Positions 24,571 to 33,635 are shown, numbered from the stretch's first letter. The stretch: 64,000 nt of DNA from Corynebacterium variabile (GCF_006539825.1 NZ_BJNT01000005.1:124001-188000); one strand, 5' to 3'. The notes: generated from the letters alone by a model not told the origin. A program made the numbers and translations.

Positions 24571-26433
24571 ATGCGTAACCATCTTCTCGGCGGCGTGGCC
24601 GCCGCCTCCATGGCGGGCGTCCTCGCTCTCGCCGCCTGCTCCTCCTCCCACGACTCCGCTTCCGCCTCCGCGGAGACCACCGCCGCCTCCGCCACGGACG
24701 ACGGCGACCTGGTCAACGTGCCGACCGCCGACGACGCGCTCGCCGCGAACACCGGGGCCTCCTCCGTGGACGACTCCGACTGGAGCGAGGACGACGCCGT
24801 CGACTACGACGGCGGCACCATCACCGAGGCCGGCGTGTACCGGATCAGCGGAGACGTCACCGAGACCGTCACCGTCGAGGCCGCCGACGACGCCCGGGTC
24901 GTGCTCATCCTCGACAACGCCACGGTCTCCTCCTCCGACGGTCCGGCGATCAACGTGGTCAGTGCCGATGACGTGGCCATCTCCCTGACCGGGGAATCCA
25001 CCGTCTCCGACACCGACGCCTACGCCGGGGACGCGGACGCCGACGCCGCGATCTACGCGGACGCCGACCTCACCATCACCGGTGACGGCACCCTGAATGT
25101 CGAGGGCAACGGGGCCGACGGCATCACCTCCACCGACGACCTCGTCGTGGCGTCCGGCCCCCTGAACGTCACCGCCGCTGACGACGGCTTGCGCGGCAAG
25201 GACGCCCTGGTCATCGAAGGCGGCACCGTGACCGTGGAGTCCGGAGGAGATGCCCTGAAGTCCGACCAGGACGAGGACGCCTCCACGGGCTACGTCAACA
25301 TCTCCGGCGGCACCGTGAAGCTCACCACCACCGCCGGAGACGGCATCGACGCCGCCACCGACGCCGTCATCACCGGTGGCGACCTGGACATCTCCGCCGG
25401 CGGCGGGGCTGCGGCGGGTAAGGACACCTCGGAAGAGGCGAAGTCGACCAAGGGCATCAAGGGCGGTGTGTACGTCATCGTCGACGGTGGAACCGTCGAC
25501 GTCGACTCCGGTGATGACGCCGTCCACGCCAAGGGCGGCATCCGGATGTCCTCCGGCGACCTGACCCTGGCCACCGGCGACGACGGCGTCCACGCCGAGG
25601 TCGCCGTGATCCTCGACGGTGCCGATGTCACGGTCACCGGGTCCGAGGAGGGCATCGAAGGTGGTCTGATCACCGTCTCCGACGGCCTGGTCGACGTCAC
25701 CTCCAGTGACGACGGTGTCAACGCCTCCGGATCGACCACCACCGAGGACGGTATCGCCGCGATCGCCGAGTCCGACTCGGAGCAGACCGACGAGAGCACG
25801 GACGGCAGCGTGGAGGTCCCTGACCAGAGCGAGATGCCGACCATGCCTGAGGGCATGGCCGACGGAGACATGCCCGCGATGCCTGAAGGTGGCCCGACGC
25901 GTGGCGGCGGCATGAGTGGCGGCATGGGTGGCGAGGAGTCCACCGGTGAGCAGCTCACCGTCACCGGCGGCACCCTCGTCGTCGACGCCGGGGGCGACGG
26001 CCTGGACTCCAACGGCGACGCCACCGTCAGTGGTGGCACCGTCACCGTCTACGGCCCGACCAAAGACGGCAACGGTGCCCTCGACGTCGGCGGCGAGCTC
26101 ACCGTCACCGGCGGCGAACTCACCGCGATCGGTTCCTCGGGTATGGCTGTCTCCCCGGACAACACCGACGGTCAGGGCTGGGTCTCTGCGAACATCGACG
26201 GGTCCGCCGGCGACACCATCACCGTGAAGGACTCCACCGGTGCCGAGATCGCCTCCTTCACCAGCGAGAAGGACTTCGCCAACGTGGTCTTCGCCTCCGA
26301 GGACATCACCATCGGCGAGACCTACACCGTCACCGTGGGTGACACGGAGACCGAGGTCACCGCCGGTGAAGCCGCTGCCGGTGGCATGGGCGGTGGCATG
26401 GGTGGCGCGATGGGCGGCAGCATGGCCGGGTAG
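24571..26433 (+). CDS. Carbohydrate-binding-like lipoprotein (DUF4353), Met/Gly-rich tail
   Basis: The 620-residue product starts with a lipoprotein signal (lipobox LALAACSSS, Cys at residue 23). The body is built of repeated short beta-strand units of the form GGTVTV-x-SGGDALKS and DDGVHAEVAVILDGADVTV, a right-handed beta-helix pattern seen in DUF4353 proteins linked to DUF4956 and VTC genes. Asp and Gly are frequent in the turns. Two unusual Met-rich segments are present: around residues 425-455 (MPTMPEGMADGDMPAMPEGG) and the extreme C-terminus (GGMGGGMGGAMGGSMAG). It should be anchored outside the membrane. The 5' end follows the VTC gene by 10 bp. Confidence 0.8.
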   Translation: MRNHLLGGVAAASMAGVLALAACSSSHDSASASAETTAASATDDGDLVNVPTADDALAANTGASSVDDSDWSEDDAVDYDGGTITEAGVYRISGDVTETVTVEAADDARVVLILDNATVSSSDGPAINVVSADDVAISLTGESTVSDTDAYAGDADADAAIYADADLTITGDGTLNVEGNGADGITSTDDLVVASGPLNVTAADDGLRGKDALVIEGGTVTVESGGDALKSDQDEDASTGYVNISGGTVKLTTTAGDGIDAATDAVITGGDLDISAGGGAAAGKDTSEEAKSTKGIKGGVYVIVDGGTVDVDSGDDAVHAKGGIRMSSGDLTLATGDDGVHAEVAVILDGADVTVTGSEEGIEGGLITVSDGLVDVTSSDDGVNASGSTTTEDGIAAIAESDSEQTDESTDGSVEVPDQSEMPTMPEGMADGDMPAMPEGGPTRGGGMSGGMGGEESTGEQLTVTGGTLVVDAGGDGLDSNGDATVSGGTVTVYGPTKDGNGALDVGGELTVTGGELTAIGSSGMAVSPDNTDGQGWVSANIDGSAGDTITVKDSTGAEIASFTSEKDFANVVFASEDITIGETYTVTVGDTETEVTAGEAAAGGMGGGMGGAMGGSMAG

Positions 26434-26437
26434 TCAT

Positions 26438-27229
26438 TCACTCCCCGCGGACGCGCCGGTGCAGGGTATCGAGCTCCCTGGTCAGGGCACCGGTGGTGAG
26501 GTCATCGAAGAACCCGGTCCGCAGCTGCCAGTTCAGGCCGCCCTCGGTCTCGAAATTGTCGATGAGGCCACCGATCGGGGTAGTGGCGTCCCGCAGACCC
26601 GGCTCCAGACCGGCGACGGTGTTCCGGATGAACATCTCGGAGGACGCCGGGTCCAGGCCGTTGTCTGCGGCCCACTGACACAGTTCCGCAATGTACTGCA
26701 GAAGTCCGGTCTGGGCCCCGGTGAGCACGGTGACCGTGGCCATCTGCTCCTCGTCGTCGACGGCGAGATGTCCGCCGAGCAGGTCGAACAGGGCCACCGC
26801 CCGGGGGTCGGCGGGGATCACCGGGGTCACCCCTGCACGGCGTGCCACCGGCGGCAGCGGCACGGAGCGGACGATGGAGGGCTCCGCCGCGTCGGAGCCA
26901 CCCACCGCGTCCCGCAGCGTGGCCAGGTCAACGCCGGCGAGGGTACTGATGACCAGCTGGCCGGGGCGGAACCTGACCCCGTCGAGGGCCTCGGTGAGCT
27001 GGTCGGGACGCACGGAGACGATCACCGTGTCCGCGGCCTCAACAACCTCTGCGTTGGATGTCGCGACGCTCACCGCGTCGAACCTGGCGGCCAGGCCGGC
27101 GGCCCGCGCCGCACCGCGCGGTGAGAGCACGACGCGGCCGGGAGCACCGGCGGGGTCGCTGAGCAGGCCCACCACCAGTGCCTCGGCGATTTCCCCGACG
27201 CCGATGACGCCGATGACGTCGGCGGTCAT
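26438..27229 (-). CDS. Pyrroline-5-carboxylate reductase-like oxidoreductase
   Basis: The 263-residue protein has an N-terminal dinucleotide-binding fold (VIGVIGVGEIAEALVVGLL), the NADP-site strand VVLSPRGAARAAGL, VIVSVRPDQLTEAL and a ProC-like helical C-terminal domain. It resembles ProC but is diverged: the usual ProC segment with the SGSGPA and P-A-Y motif is not evident. An imine or ketone reductase with another substrate is therefore possible. The ATG at 27229 overlaps the TetR stop (ATGA), so it is coupled to that regulator gene. Confidence 0.7.
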   Translation of the reverse strand: MTADVIGVIGVGEIAEALVVGLLSDPAGAPGRVVLSPRGAARAAGLAARFDAVSVATSNAEVVEAADTVIVSVRPDQLTEALDGVRFRPGQLVISTLAGVDLATLRDAVGGSDAAEPSIVRSVPLPPVARRAGVTPVIPADPRAVALFDLLGGHLAVDDEEQMATVTVLTGAQTGLLQYIAELCQWAADNGLDPASSEMFIRNTVAGLEPGLRDATTPIGGLIDNFETEGGLNWQLRTGFFDDLTTGALTRELDTLHRRVRGE

Positions 27230-27915
27230 TTCCCGTCCCTCGGCCACTTCTCCGCCTCCTGCATGATCATCTGGATCACACTCGACGTATGGATCTGGAG
27301 CAGCTCCTCGATATCCGGAGCCCCCTCGGACCGGTCGAGTTCATGGGAGATGATGAGCCCCTCGGCGCCGGCGATGAGGTAGGTGATGATCGCCGTGCGG
27401 CGTCCGACCGGGACGTGGGAGAAGTGCGTCTCACCGATCTTCTCGAAGCGGGCGGTGAGGTTCTCCCGCATCTGCAGGTACATCCGCCGCGGCCGCGGAT
27501 CATCGGACCGCTTCTGCAGCGCCAGCGGCAGACCGATGTGGAGGAACTGGGGATGCTCCTGCAGCGCACCGATGAGCTGCTCGGCTATGGCGAACAGTTC
27601 GAGGAGGATGTTCCCGTCGGCGTCGATGTCCCAGGACTGGTTCCAGGCGTCGAAGCTGTCCTCGATGACCGTGGCCATGAGGTCATCCTTGTCCTTGAAA
27701 TGCCAGTAGATGGAGCTCGCGGGCAGGCCGCACCGGCGCGAGATCTCGGCGATGGACGTGCCGTCGTATCCGCGCTCCGTGGCGATCTCGGCGGCTGCGT
27801 CGAGGATCTTCTGCCTGGAACGTTCCCCGTCAGCGCGACGGGCCCGGGTCTTCCGTGGCGTGTCGAATTTCCGGGGGTTGCGCGGTGCAGCGCTTTCTGC
27901 GGTTACTCCGGTCAT
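27226..27915 (-). CDS. TetR family transcriptional regulator
   Basis: The 229-residue regulator has a basic N-terminal arm and a TetR helix-turn-helix (SRQKILDAAAEIATERGYDG, then IAEISRRCGLPASSIYWHFK). The ligand domain is not recognisable. It lies between the MpaB-type oxygenase gene and the reductase it overlaps, so it probably controls one or both. The ATG at 27915 was preferred; another ATG is at 27924. A strong terminator separates it from the oxygenase. Confidence 0.88.
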   Translation of the reverse strand: MTGVTAESAAPRNPRKFDTPRKTRARRADGERSRQKILDAAAEIATERGYDGTSIAEISRRCGLPASSIYWHFKDKDDLMATVIEDSFDAWNQSWDIDADGNILLELFAIAEQLIGALQEHPQFLHIGLPLALQKRSDDPRPRRMYLQMRENLTARFEKIGETHFSHVPVGRRTAIITYLIAGAEGLIISHELDRSEGAPDIEELLQIHTSSVIQMIMQEAEKWPRDGK

Positions 27916-27937
27916 GGAAACCATCCTAACGGTGGAA

Positions 27938-27983
27938 GGGGAGACGCCCCCGGTCGACCTCAACCAACCGGGGGCGTCTCCAC
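27938..27983 (-). terminator. Hairpin terminator after the oxygenase gene
   Basis: Fifteen-base arms GGAGACGCCCCCGGT (27940-27954) and ACCGGGGGCGTCTCC (27967-27981) are perfectly complementary with a 12-nt loop. It sits just past the oxygenase stop and before the TetR start. Confidence 0.75.
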
Positions 27984-27999
27984 TGTGAACTGACAGGTG

Positions 28000-29205
28000 T
28001 CAGCCGGCCTTGTGCACCTCACGGAGGTCGACTTCCTCGATCGCGTCGAGCACCTTGGCTGCAGCCTCGACGTCGTCGGCGTAGGCGAACTCGAGGATCT
28101 CGTCGTGGTGGTTGTGGCCGTAGGACTTCTGCCCCACGCCCTCCTGCCGCTTTTTCAGCAGCTCCTCACGCTGCTCCAGCGGGGTCAGCGGGTTGTCGAA
28201 CATCCGGCGGGCGACCGCCGGAGTGTAGACACGCGGCGTCTTCGCCGGGGTCTTCAGCAGCAGCGGCTCCATGTACCGCACCGCCCGCGGGCAGATGCGC
28301 TTGAGCAGCCAGAGGAACAGCTTCGGGTTGCTGTCCAGCACCTCGTGGATCGGGCGCCAGAGGGCGATGGAGAGTGAGTCTGCGAGCTTCGACTGCTTCA
28401 CACCGAGCATCGGACGCATCCACCGTGGGTAGGTGGCGATGATGCTCCAGCGCAGGAACGGGAGGCCGAGCTTGATGAACCACTTCGGCAGGTCCGGCTC
28501 GACGGTCTCGAAACCGTCGATGATGTGGTCGACATTGCGGATCGCCGCCTCGGAGGCGGACAGCTTCTGCCGCCAGTCATCGAGGAACTTCAGCACCTCA
28601 CCACGGGTCGCCGGGACATCTTCCGGGTTGATCGTCTGAAACGCTGCAGCGACCGACATGGCCTCCCGGTACTCGTTCTCCTCGTCACGGTTGAGCTTGC
28701 CGGGACCGTACTTCTCGTAGGTGTAGAGAATCGAGTGCCAGGCGGTGACGAGGATCCACAGCTGCGACGACGACCGGTTGGCGTCGTAGTCGTTACCGGT
28801 GACCGGATTCTTCCCGTAGGACCGGTCGTGGACCTTCATGAGGATGTCCGACATCCGGGTGACAGTCTGGGCGTCCGCGAAGAGCACCGCAGCGAAGAAC
28901 TCCATCGTGCGGTCGTAGCGGACCGGGGTACGCTTGTGGACCTCGCCGGAGTCGTCCACAGTGGCGACGAGGTCCGGGTCAAGGTGCTCGATGGTCACAG
29001 CGCGGAAGAAGCCCTGCAGCGCCGAGGTCGGGTAGGATCAGACCTTCCAGGCGACCGAACCGGGGCCGAAGAAACCCTCGTCGGCGCGGTGCGCGGGTTC
29101 GGTGCGGGACCGCTTCCCTCCCCGCGGAGCTCGGGTCTCTGCGGCGGAGTCGGCGGCGGTATCGGGGATGGTGGCATCGTCAGTGCCGGTGAAGGGGCAA
29201 CTCAT
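28000..29205 (-). pseudogene. MpaB-type oxygenase gene (DUF2236) interrupted by an in-frame TGA
   Basis: The same frame runs from an ATG at 29205, preceded by a perfect GGAGG, to the stop at 28000 (402 codons) with a single TGA at 29038-29040. The 55 residues before it end ADEGFFGPGSVAWKV, and the sequence after it continues SYPTSALQGFFRAVTIEHLD. This is one continuous family sequence in which a Trp codon (TGG) is expected at the TGA. The rest has DUF2236 features: LMKVHDRSYG and LWILVTAWHSILYTYEKYG with heme-ligand-type His residues. A GTG at 28998 could give a shortened 332-residue product lacking the N-terminus. The family contains heme b-dependent oxygenases such as rubber oxygenase and the fungal MpaB; the substrate here is unknown. 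Confidence 0.75.
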
Positions 29206-29359
29206 GGTGTCCTCCAGAGTCATGGTAGATATGTAACGCGTACTACAGAAGGCGGAGAACATATCTGTGTGTCATGGAACCATTCTTGCTGAAAAATCGT
29301 GATGTGGATCACATTACACAGGTCGCAATGTCCGGGAGAGCATCGGCAGGTCGCTCCGC

Positions 29360-30271
29360 TCAGTCCCCCAGACCGTCGAGGAACGCCGGAGAAGGCACGA
29401 AGTACAGCGATCCGGTGACCGCCGTGGAAAAGTCGAGGATGCGGTCGTAGTTGCCCTCCGGGACACCGACGAACATGTTGCGCAGCATCTGTTCGGTCAC
29501 CGCCGGATCCTTGGCGTAGCCGATGAAATAGGTGCCGAACTCGGCGTCCCCCACCGACCCGAAAGGCATGTTCTCGCGCACGATGTCCCCGTCGATGTCA
29601 TTGAGCGCGACGTGGGAGTTCGAGGGCTTGTGCTCGTCGTCCAGCTCCAGGTCATCCAGCTTGGTCCGGCCGATGACCTTCTCCTGGTCCTCGGTGGACA
29701 GGGCGTTCCAGGCTGCCATGTCGTGCAGGTACTTCTGCACGATGACGTAGGAACCGCCGGCGTAGGTGGCGTCCTCCCCGCCGATGACGGCGGCATCCAC
29801 GGCGTCCTCTCCCTCAGGGTTCTCGGTACCGTCGACGAAGCCGAGCAGGTCGCGCTCGTCGAAGTACCGGAAACCGTGGACCTCGTCGACGACCGTTGCG
29901 GCCGTGCCCAGCTTGCCGGTGATGACGCGGGCCAGTTCGAAGACCACGTCCATCCGCGCCGCGCGCAGGTGGATCAGCAGGTCACCGGCAGTGCAGACAG
30001 CGGTGTGCGTGCCGCCGCGGATCTCCTCGAAGGTGTGCAGGTGTGTCGGGCGCGGCCGGTCGGGGAACAGCCGGTCCCACAGGTCCGAACCGATGCCGAC
30101 GATGCTCAGCAGTTCAGACTCCGGGGTCCGGAACCCCACCGAGCGGGTCAGGCCGGGCATATCGCCGAGGACGTCACGAACGGCGTCGGCGGCTGCGTCA
30201 GAGCCGTCCACCGTGTAGACGAGGAACATTGCGGCGTTCGCGGGGTGGGACACCACCTGCTGACTGGGCAT
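29360..30271 (-). CDS. DyP-type heme peroxidase
   Basis: The 303-residue protein has the DyP hallmark GFVDGTENPEGED (catalytic Asp in the GxxDG motif, about residue 142), a proximal His candidate in NSHVALNDIDG, and the distal Arg in the segment AVTGSLYFVP preceded by NMFVGVPEGNYDRIL. No twin-arginine signal is present, so it is cytosolic or encapsulin-type rather than EfeB-like. It oxidises dyes and phenolics with peroxide in characterised relatives. It is monocistronic, with GAGG upstream of the ATG and a 154-bp gap to the oxygenase. Confidence 0.92.
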   Translation of the reverse strand: MPSQQVVSHPANAAMFLVYTVDGSDAAADAVRDVLGDMPGLTRSVGFRTPESELLSIVGIGSDLWDRLFPDRPRPTHLHTFEEIRGGTHTAVCTAGDLLIHLRAARMDVVFELARVITGKLGTAATVVDEVHGFRYFDERDLLGFVDGTENPEGEDAVDAAVIGGEDATYAGGSYVIVQKYLHDMAAWNALSTEDQEKVIGRTKLDDLELDDEHKPSNSHVALNDIDGDIVRENMPFGSVGDAEFGTYFIGYAKDPAVTEQMLRNMFVGVPEGNYDRILDFSTAVTGSLYFVPSPAFLDGLGD

Positions 30272-30483
30272 GGATGAGGGCCTCTTCTCTTGTCAGGACT
30301 CTTGGCTGATCGGAAACGTCGGAGCCGAGAATAGTCGCCCGCTGTTCCGTGACCTGACAAGGTGTCGGCATCGCGCAGCGTGAGGTTGCTCTGACCCACC
30401 CCGGAACGACCTCAGGGTGCGCAATGCGGACATCCTCCCGTGGACAAGGACTCACGGACCCGACCCCTCCTGCACTCGGCCAC

Positions 30484-30846
30484 ATGGAGACCCTCCCCTT
30501 CGCGATCGGCCACCGCGTCAGCGAATACCACCTGTTCACCGAAGGGATCGACCGGTCGACACCGGTCGGGGTGGTCGTCCGTCTCCACGTCGACGGCGAC
30601 GAGGAGTTCCGCCACCCGGACGGCCTGCTCACCTCACTCGCCCGAGTCACCGCCGAACGGAACATGATCCTCGCCGCCCCGCTCACCCCGCACCGAACAC
30701 GGGGATGCACCTGGTGGCGCAAGCTGGAGAAGAACATCGCCTGGCTCGACGTCATCCGCAGCTGCGACCACTACAACGTCCCCCCAGCCGCAGCTGCTGG
30801 CATCCTTCCTCGACACCCACCGTCAGTCGGAGCTCTCCTCCCCTGA
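30484..30846 (+). pseudogene. Truncated esterase/alpha-beta hydrolase remnant
   Basis: The 120-codon frame begins METLPFAIGHRVSEYHLFTE and contains PVGVVVRLHVDGDEEF and RNMILAAPLTPH, followed by CTWWRKLEKNIAWLDVI. This resembles the first half of corynebacterial secreted-esterase-like hydrolases, where the strand LHGDG (here LHVDG) precedes the nucleophile region. After about residue 92 the similarity stops. The Ser-nucleophile motif and the rest are absent, and the frame runs into the 3' end of the yihY gene. A deletion that removed the second half explains this. It could still be a short expressed protein. Confidence 0.5.
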
Positions 30847-31782
30847 CTCCGTGTTCGCACGCATCTCGCGTGCCCTCTCCACGTCCCGGGCCATCTTCGA
30901 CTCACGCTTCTCGGAAGCCGAGGAATCACGGACGCGCAGTTGCAGGTTCTCCTCGGCCGGCAGACCCGCCCGCAGCTGCCGCATCCGGACGACCTCGCTG
31001 TCGATGAGCGCGCCGAAGACCAGTGACGCATTGACGAGGAAGAGCCACAGCATGAGCACGACGACGCCGGCCAGCGCGCCGTAGGTCGCGTTGAAGGACC
31101 CCGCCTTCGAGACATAGAGGAAGAAGAGCGCCGTCGCCAGGACGGTCGCGACGATGGCGATGGTCGCACCGACCGTGAACCAGCGCATCCAGAACAGGTA
31201 CCACGGGAAGTGGCGTCCTCCCCAGGTACGGCGCACCCGGACATTCGGGGTGATGCGGTAGAGCATCCCCACGCCCAGCACGACGACCCCGATGACAAGC
31301 ACCCAGCGGACGTAGCGCCACACCGTGATCACCGCGGTCTCCAGGTGGATCAGTTCGCCCACCGCCTCAGCGACCGGTCCGGCGACCACCGACCCGATGA
31401 GTCCGACAGCGGCCAGCAGCAGGAACATCGCGGTGAGCAGGTACATCTGCAGGTTCCACTTGAATACACCGCGTCCCTCCGAGATCCCGTACACCGCATT
31501 CATCGTGCGGCTGAAGGTCTTGATGAAGCCGGACGCCGTCCACAGTGTGGTCACCAGACCGATGACCAGACCTAAACCGGCCTGCGGCGCGCGGAGAATG
31601 GACTCGAGGACCGGACGCACCGACTCCCAGGTGTCCTCCGGGGTAACCCCTTCGAACTGGTTGAGCAGGCGGACGACCGACTCCTCGGACTGGCCGAACA
31701 ACGCCAGGATCGAGACCAGGGCGATGAGACCGGGGAACAGGGCGAGCAGGGCGCGGAAAGCGAGACTGCCGACGAAGTCCAC
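30823..31782 (-). CDS. YihY/BrkB family inner membrane protein
   Basis: The visible 319 residues hold five to six membrane helices with the family's LAFRALLALFPGLIALVS, TLWTASGFIKTFSRTMNAVYG and YRITPNVRVRRTWGGRHFPW. A charged C-terminal tail of about 50 residues follows. The GTG at 31782 is the first usable start, but homologs carry about 30 more N-terminal residues, and the open frame here continues to 31881 with plausible family sequence (YVPSRAVRRFIDQDFVDFV) without ATG, GTG or TTG. A CTG at 31881, 4 bp after the acetolactate decarboxylase stop, may be the real start by coupling. Function of the family is uncertain; it was formerly called RNase BN in error. Confidence 0.8.
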   Translation of the reverse strand: MDFVGSLAFRALLALFPGLIALVSILALFGQSEESVVRLLNQFEGVTPEDTWESVRPVLESILRAPQAGLGLVIGLVTTLWTASGFIKTFSRTMNAVYGISEGRGVFKWNLQMYLLTAMFLLLAAVGLIGSVVAGPVAEAVGELIHLETAVITVWRYVRWVLVIGVVVLGVGMLYRITPNVRVRRTWGGRHFPWYLFWMRWFTVGATIAIVATVLATALFFLYVSKAGSFNATYGALAGVVVLMLWLFLVNASLVFGALIDSEVVRMRQLRAGLPAEENLQLRVRDSSASEKRESKMARDVERAREMRANTESGEESSD

Positions 31783-31885
31783 GAAATCCTGGTCGATGAA
31801 ACGACGGACCGCCCGGGAAGGGACGTACCACCATGACGGCGGCAGGTCGGCTACCGGGCTACGGGGCGAGGGAGTGTTCAGGGTG

Positions 31886-32617
31886 TCAGCCCTTCACCTC
31901 AGTGGCGTGAAGCTGCTCGTCGAGATCCTCTGGGTCGAGGTTCGCATTCGAGAAAGCCGAGGTCAGCGGTAGTCGCAGGTCAAGGTCGGTGCCGGGGCAC
32001 AGCTCGATCTTCCCCTCGGTGAGGGTGAAGTCGAGGACGTGGCCGCCCTGGGTCCGGGCGTCATCGATGAAGTGGACGTGGCACCCCGGGACCGAGATAT
32101 TCTTCTCGTAGATCGGGGTGCGGAAACCGGCGATGACGCCGGAGATATCGGTGAAGTGCTGTTCGGCGTCATCTCCGACAGCCTGGGTCATCGGCGGGTA
32201 AGGCTTCTCCTGGCGCACGACCGTACGGGTCGTGACATCGGAGAAGGTGCCGGTGATGCGGACGGCGTACATGTAGTTCGCCGAGGGCGTCATCTCGTCG
32301 ATGAAGTCGGAGAGATCCTTGCGCCGGATATTCTCCGGGGCACGACGACGGATACGGGGCACGAAGTTCGTGCACACCGAGTAGGGGGAATGCTGCTCAA
32401 GGTCGGCGCGGGTGGCGGTGCCGTCGTGGCGCAGCTGGTAGCAGACGCCGTCGATGATGACCATCTCCCCGTCGAGGGCATCGAAGGTGCCGAGGCCGAA
32501 GTTGCCCTTGCCGAGCAGCTCGCCGACGGACATTTCACCGTCGTAGATGCCGTCAAGGAGAGCGGACATGAGGGAGTTCTGAAAGATCGTGTGCCGGGTC
32601 ACGGGACTGTCGTTCAT
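31886..32617 (-). CDS. budA: Alpha-acetolactate decarboxylase
   Basis: The 243-residue enzyme converts (S)-2-acetolactate to (R)-acetoin. It has HTIFQNSLMSALLDGIYDGE at the N-terminus, TFDALDGEMVIIDGVCYQL, and the zinc site GCHVHFIDDARTQGGHVLDF with three His. It diverts pyruvate overflow to neutral acetoin and limits acidification. The usual partner acetolactate synthase is not in this window. The yihY-like gene follows with only a few bases between, which suggests co-transcription. Confidence 0.94.
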   Translation of the reverse strand: MNDSPVTRHTIFQNSLMSALLDGIYDGEMSVGELLGKGNFGLGTFDALDGEMVIIDGVCYQLRHDGTATRADLEQHSPYSVCTNFVPRIRRRAPENIRRKDLSDFIDEMTPSANYMYAVRITGTFSDVTTRTVVRQEKPYPPMTQAVGDDAEQHFTDISGVIAGFRTPIYEKNISVPGCHVHFIDDARTQGGHVLDFTLTEGKIELCPGTDLDLRLPLTSAFSNANLDPEDLDEQLHATEVKG

Positions 32618-32771
32618 GGGTACAGCGTAGCGCCGCTACACCGCTTCCGGGCGCTACGACCGACGGCGATGTGCGTGATGCCCGTGACTTTCCCGGACTT
32701 CTCCGGACCACGTACCCACAGGGCACCCTTCAGCTCTGCCTCGACATCCTGACAGGTCGTAGCCTGGAACC

Positions 32772-33629
32772 ATGACAGCACTCACCGACAACCTCACCCT
32801 CACCACCGGCGCCGACATCCCGGTCCTCGGACTCGGCACCTGGTTCATCGACGACGACAAGGCCGCGCAAGCCGTGAAGGACGCCGTCGCCGCCGGCTAC
32901 CGCAACATCGACACCGCCCAGGCCTACGGCAATGAGCGCGGAGTCGGCCAGGGCGTGCGCGAGAGCGGCGTCCCCCGTGGGGAACTCTTCGTGTCCACGA
33001 AGCTCGCCGCCGAGATCAAGGACTACGACGGCGCCGTCGCCGCCATCGACGGTTCCCTGGAGACCATGGGCCTGGACTACGTCGACCTCATGCTCATCCA
33101 CGCTCCGCAGCCCTGGGACGACTTCCGCGGCGGCACCTACGACGAGGGAAACCTCGCCGCCTGGCAGGCACTGGAGGAGGCCTTCCACGCCGGGAAGGTG
33201 AAGGCCATCGGTGTCTCCAATTTCCTGGAGCGCGACCTCGACAACATCATCGACAATGCCGAGGTCACCCCGCACGTCAACCAGATCCTCGTCCACGCAG
33301 GCAACACCCCGGCCGCACTCATCGACTACTGCCGGGACAAGGGCATCGTGGTCGAGGCCTACTCCCCCATCGCCCACGGCGAGATCCTCGACAACCCGCA
33401 GGTGACGGCACTCGCGGAGAAGTACGGCGTGAGCGTTCCGCAGCTGTGCATCCGCTACACGCTGCAGCTCGGCACCGTCTCCCTGCCGAAGACCTCGAAC
33501 CCCGACCACATGCGGTCCAACGCCGAGGTCGACTTCACGATCGAGGACGCCGACATGGACGCGCTGCGCACCCTCGACGACCGTGACTACGGCGAGTCCG
33601 CCGCGTTCCCCGTGTACAGCGGGAAGTAG
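32772..33629 (+). CDS. Aldo/keto reductase
   Basis: The 285-residue NADPH-dependent (beta/alpha)8 barrel has the catalytic tetrad in NIDTAQAYGNERGVG (Asp, Tyr), LFVSTKLAAE (Lys) and DLMLIHAPQP (His), plus SLPKTSNPDHMRSN for cofactor binding. It belongs to the AKR5-like group (2,5-diketogluconate reductase type) with broad carbonyl substrates. A TAGCCT box ends 7 nt before the ATG, pointing to a leaderless transcript. It ends 6 bp before the convergent acetyltransferase gene. Confidence 0.93.
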   Translation: MTALTDNLTLTTGADIPVLGLGTWFIDDDKAAQAVKDAVAAGYRNIDTAQAYGNERGVGQGVRESGVPRGELFVSTKLAAEIKDYDGAVAAIDGSLETMGLDYVDLMLIHAPQPWDDFRGGTYDEGNLAAWQALEEAFHAGKVKAIGVSNFLERDLDNIIDNAEVTPHVNQILVHAGNTPAALIDYCRDKGIVVEAYSPIAHGEILDNPQVTALAEKYGVSVPQLCIRYTLQLGTVSLPKTSNPDHMRSNAEVDFTIEDADMDALRTLDDRDYGESAAFPVYSGK

Positions 33630-33635
33630 GCGCAC

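Noticed and set aside
29038..29040. Selenocysteine or programmed readthrough at the TGA in the oxygenase gene
   Set aside because: Trp, not Cys, is expected at the site, there is no downstream selenocysteine-type hairpin close by, and no Sec machinery is visible; a nonsense change is simpler.
29227..29266. AGATATGT-N24-ACATATCT inverted repeat upstream of the oxygenase gene as a TetR operator
   Set aside because: Arms of 8 bp with a 24-bp spacer are too far apart for a typical TetR dimer site; kept only as a weak observation.
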